Positions 61,564 through 64,000 of a DNA stretch of 64,000 nucleotides are shown here, one piece after another. The notes below the pieces were generated by a model that had not been told where the DNA came from, did not search any database, and saw only the letters and a program-made list of their open reading frames with translations. Within the stretch, counting starts at the first letter, position 1, and every line of letters starts with the position of its first letter. The DNA comes from Deltaproteobacteria bacterium. GTDB lineage: Bacteria; Desulfobacterota; Binatia; HRBIN30; JACQVA1. Made by a program: the position numbers and the translations under genes. The stretch lies in assembly GCA_016178705.1 (NCBI GenBank), contig JACOST010000005.1, positions 62,001 through 126,000 of the forward strand, in the 5' to 3' direction.

Positions 61564-62178
61564 TCACAGGAACAGCGCCATGCCAAGCTGCATCGCCAGC
61601 CCGGCATCGCCAGCGATCTTCACCTGCCCCTGCATGAATGCAAGCTGCGGGTTGATTTCGCCGCTCTGCATCTGGCGCATGACGGCGGCATCGAGGGTCA
61701 CCGTCGTTTGCGGCTCGGCCAAAAATGGCCCGCTGCCGAAACGAGTGACGAGCGCCCATTCGCCGCCGTCGGGCAGGCTGGTGATGACGAAGCGGACCGA
61801 TCCCTTGATCGTCTTGAGGCGATCGATGCGAGTCTTGCCGAAGGCGCGCCCGCTGTTGCTGCCACCGAGGAAGCCGGGGGTCGTCGCCCCTGCAGCAAAG
61901 CGCTGCCAGTCGGCCAGCGACTGGACCACGTGCATGACCGGCGGCTCAATGGGCGCGGTATCGACCGCCATCGCACCGTCGGCGATGTTGAGGTACCAGG
62001 TGCCGCCGCCGGGGCCGTCGATCTCCCACGCGATGCTGCCGCGCGCTGCGCGGAGGTCGGCGACCTCGCGCTGCAGCGCCTCAAGCCGGGTAGCCGCGTC
62101 GCCAACGATTTGCGCGAAGCGGGGCGCCACCTGGTTGCGCAGATACAATTCGATCGCGATCGATTCAGCGTCGGGCAT
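61564..62178 (-). CDS. SCP2 sterol-carrier-domain protein
   Basis: A 204-residue protein. Residues ~40-204 form an SCP2-like domain, with [20 protein letters not shown] and [15 protein letters not shown] as its signature. It probably binds a hydrophobic ligand. Operon position with the heptose gene is not readily explained. Confidence 0.7.
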   Translation of the reverse strand: MPDAESIAIELYLRNQVAPRFAQIVGDAATRLEALQREVADLRAARGSIAWEIDGPGGGTWYLNIADGAMAVDTAPIEPPVMHVVQSLADWQRFAAGATTPGFLGGSNSGRAFGKTRIDRLKTIKGSVRFVITSLPDGGEWALVTRFGSGPFLAEPQTTVTLDAAVMRQMQSGEINPQLAFMQGQVKIAGDAGLAMQLGMALFL

Positions 62179-62239
62179 AGCGTTGCGCCACCGAGATCAC
62201 TGTGCTAGCTGTCTTCGCCTCTCGCGTAAAGGAGTTTCC

Positions 62240-62431
62240 ATGGCACGGACATGTGAAGTGTGCGGTAAGCATCCCTCAACCGGAAATCGGGTCAGCCACG
62301 CGAATAACAAGTCGAAGCGCCTGTGGCGTCCCAATTTGCAGCGCGTGCGCGCGAATCTGAAGGGCACAGTTCGTCATATTCTTGCGTGCACCCGTTGCAT
62401 CCGCTCGGGCAAGGTCCTCAAGGCCGCCTAG
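62240..62431 (+). CDS. rpmB: 50S ribosomal protein L28
   Basis: A 63-residue protein from the ATG at 62240, with AAAGGAG seven bases upstream. [20 protein letters not shown] and [17 protein letters not shown] are L28 motifs. Two CxxC pairs (CEVC and CTRC) show a zinc-ribbon form. The gene is convergent with ridA, overlapping its stop by four bases. Confidence 0.95.
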   Translation: MARTCEVCGKHPSTGNRVSHANNKSKRLWRPNLQRVRANLKGTVRHILACTRCIRSGKVLKAA

Positions 62432-62838
62432 CCGCGCGCGGATTCACCACCCACCATCGCACCCATAATCGCCACCGCCTCGATCTCGATCTTCGCGCCG
62501 CGCGGGAGGGCCGCAACCCCCACGGTCGCCCGAGCGGGAAACGGCGCCGCAAAGCGCGACGCGTAGCGCTCGTTGACGCGCGTGAAGTCGGCGAGGTCCG
62601 TCAGATAGATCGTCGTCCGCACCACGTCGGCAAGAGAACCGCCGGCCGCGCTGAGCACGGCATCTAAGTTCGCCAACGCGCGTTCGGTCTCGGCGTCGAC
62701 ACCGCCGCTGACGAGCTGCCCGGTGGACGGATCGAGCCCGATCTGGCCCGAGCAGAACAACCAGTCACCGACGCGCACCGCTTGCGAGTACGGACCGATG
62801 GCTTGCGGGGCTTCCGCCGTTTGCACCGCTGTCTTCAT
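62428..62838 (-). CDS. ridA: RidA-family reactive intermediate deaminase
   Basis: A 136-residue protein. [20 protein letters not shown] and [20 protein letters not shown], then [20 protein letters not shown] (conserved arginine and glutamate), match RidA/YjgF. It removes toxic enamine/imine intermediates from PLP enzymes such as threonine dehydratase. It is 18 bases downstream of the relA/spoT gene. Confidence 0.93.
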   Translation of the reverse strand: MKTAVQTAEAPQAIGPYSQAVRVGDWLFCSGQIGLDPSTGQLVSGGVDAETERALANLDAVLSAAGGSLADVVRTTIYLTDLADFTRVNERYASRFAAPFPARATVGVAALPRGAKIEIEAVAIMGAMVGGESARG

Positions 62839-62856
62839 CCGTCCAGCCTCCTGCTC

Positions 62857-64000
62857 CTATCCTCGCGCACGCGCCACGCGGGTCACGCCGCGCACTTTTC
62901 CGAGGGCACGGATGACGCGATTGAGTTGCGTGGCATCGCCGACCATCACTTCGAAAGTGTTGATGGCGTGCTTGTCGGGCACGCTCTTCACTTGCGCCCG
63001 GCTGATGTTGACGCCCGCACCGCTGATGGCCTTGCTCATCGCGGCCAGCAACCCGGGCTCGTCGACGCACGTGACCTCGACCGTAACCGGGCGCAACGCC
63101 ACCTGCGCCGCATCGTCCCACACCACTTCAACCCGCCGCTGCGGATCGCTCTCGAGCACGCGCGGGCAATCGATCGAGTGCACCGTGACCCCACGGCCAC
63201 GGGTGATGAATCCGAGGATGCGTTCCCCCGGCAACGGATCGCAGCACTTGCCGAAGCGCACCAACATGTCTTCGACGCCGCTGACGCGCACACCACCGGG
63301 CGTCTGCCGCCGAACCATGCGGAAGAGCCGGCGCAGCGTCCCTTCCTCCTGGGTCGGCTGGCCCTGGTCGAGCACATCGGCCGGCAGCAGGTGCGCCAGC
63401 ACCTGATGCGAGGTGAGCTTGCCGTAGCCCACTGCCGCCAGCAGCGTCTCTTCATCGCGCACCGACAACGCCTTCGTCGCCGCGGCGAGTTGGCCGTCCT
63501 TGCGCAGCTTGCCCAGGTCGATGTGGTAGCGCCCCAAGTCGCGCTCGAGGATCTCGCGGCCGATGGCAATGCTGCGCGACCGTTGCTGGTACTTGATCCA
63601 ACTACGGATGCGCGCTTTGGCGCGGCTGGTCTTGACGAAGTTGAGCCAATCCTGACTCGGCGTCTGCGTCGCGGTGCTGACGATCTCGACCGTGTCGCCA
63701 TTGCGCAAGCGGTACCGCAACGGCACCAAGCGACTGTTGACGCGGGCGCCGGCGCAATGATGGCCGACCTCCGAGTGAATGCGATAGGCGAAGTCGATCA
63801 CCGAGGCACCCTCGGGAAAATTCAGCAGGTCGCCACGCGGCGTGAACACGAAGACTTCGTCGCTGAACAGATCGTCTTTCACCGAGCGCAGGAAGTCCTG
63901 TGGATCGGGCAGGTTCTGCTGCCATTCGAGCAACTGGCGCAACCACGCAAAACGCTGCGCTTCTTCTGAAGGCGTGCCGGGGCCTTTGTATTTCCAATGG
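62857..64000 (-). CDS. RelA/SpoT-type (p)ppGpp synthetase/hydrolase, C-terminal part (start outside window)
   Basis: The gene enters from the right edge; the sequence there (HWKYKGPGTPSEEAQRFAWL then RQLLEWQ) is the end of the synthetase domain. The TGS domain (DEVFVFTPRGDLLNFPEGAS and VIDFAYRIHSEVGHHCAGA) follows, then a helical region, a zinc-finger/CC-like region (MLVRFGKCCDPLPGERILGF then ITRGRGVTVHSIDCP) and a C-terminal ACT domain (VEVTCVDEPGLLAAMSKAIS). These confer regulation on the stringent-response alarmone enzymes. The HD hydrolase domain, if any, lies beyond the window. Confidence 0.95.
   Translation of the reverse strand, partial: HWKYKGPGTPSEEAQRFAWLRQLLEWQQNLPDPQDFLRSVKDDLFSDEVFVFTPRGDLLNFPEGASVIDFAYRIHSEVGHHCAGARVNSRLVPLRYRLRNGDTVEIVSTATQTPSQDWLNFVKTSRAKARIRSWIKYQQRSRSIAIGREILERDLGRYHIDLGKLRKDGQLAAATKALSVRDEETLLAAVGYGKLTSHQVLAHLLPADVLDQGQPTQEEGTLRRLFRMVRRQTPGGVRVSGVEDMLVRFGKCCDPLPGERILGFITRGRGVTVHSIDCPRVLESDPQRRVEVVWDDAAQVALRPVTVEVTCVDEPGLLAAMSKAISGAGVNISRAQVKSVPDKHAINTFEVMVGDATQLNRVIRALGKVRGVTRVARARG

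Overview
The window is GC-rich, densely coding DNA from a Gram-negative (diderm) bacterium. Evidence for this is an Omp85-type outer-membrane barrel, a lipid A / L-Ara4N-type locus, a heptose adenylyltransferase, a predicted lipoprotein and a hopanoid-associated radical SAM protein. Delta-60 repeats, myxobacterial-type Cys-rich repeats, a CaiB transferase and SCP2 and DUF3467 proteins fit a deltaproteobacteria-like or Binatota-like lineage. That placement is inference only; no rRNA or tRNA is present to confirm it. No CRISPR array, phage or insertion sequence is visible.

Layout. 1-5.2 kb: start of hpnJ, a membrane histidine kinase, an Omp85 barrel gene, then a Phd/VapC-type toxin-antitoxin pair whose toxin carries an in-frame TGA. 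The pair lies between two copies of the barrel gene's 3' end. 5.2-7.7 kb: a large secreted repeat protein. 7.9-18.6 kb (minus strand): a nine-gene cluster for aminosugar decoration of lipid A or another glycolipid. It holds arnC, ArnA split into separate formyltransferase and decarboxylase genes, arnD, arnT, a second ArnT-like and a second ArnC-like transferase, and a sugar aminotransferase plus Gfo/Idh oxidoreductase pair that looks more like a 3-amino-sugar pair than ArnB. 18.7-30 kb: a polysaccharide-lyase-like lipoprotein, an Smr protein, cmoA with a membrane methyltransferase, enoyl-CoA hydratase and CaiB genes, a beta-propeller protein, purB, an XRE regulator and gloA. 30-36 kb: a TPR-peptidase MA protein, DUF3467, a hydrolase, DUF72 and a D-aminoacylase-type amidohydrolase. 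36-46 kb: a cyclase-ATPase regulator, a third GT39-like protein, glutamate-cysteine ligase, a Vgb-like propeller protein, a SAM hydrolase-like protein, an M50 protease and dCMP deaminase. 46-50 kb: a small putative DNA-binding protein and a NarX/NarL-like kinase with two response regulators. 49.6-56.8 kb: an aminotransferase fused to a truncated MurF-like domain, a phosphatase, an MFS transporter, an HD phosphohydrolase, and a FadR-like regulator with a diiron protein. 56.8-64 kb: conserved housekeeping genes (miaA, mutL, pgi, hldE C-domain, rpmB, ridA, relA/spoT).

The most unusual items are the split and doubled arn-type locus, the aminotransferase-Mur fusion, the toxin-antitoxin pair inside a duplicated gene end, a C-terminal domain shared by two secreted propeller proteins, and many intergenic palindromic repeats. 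One repeat family is built from degenerate TCACGA units and recurs seven times.
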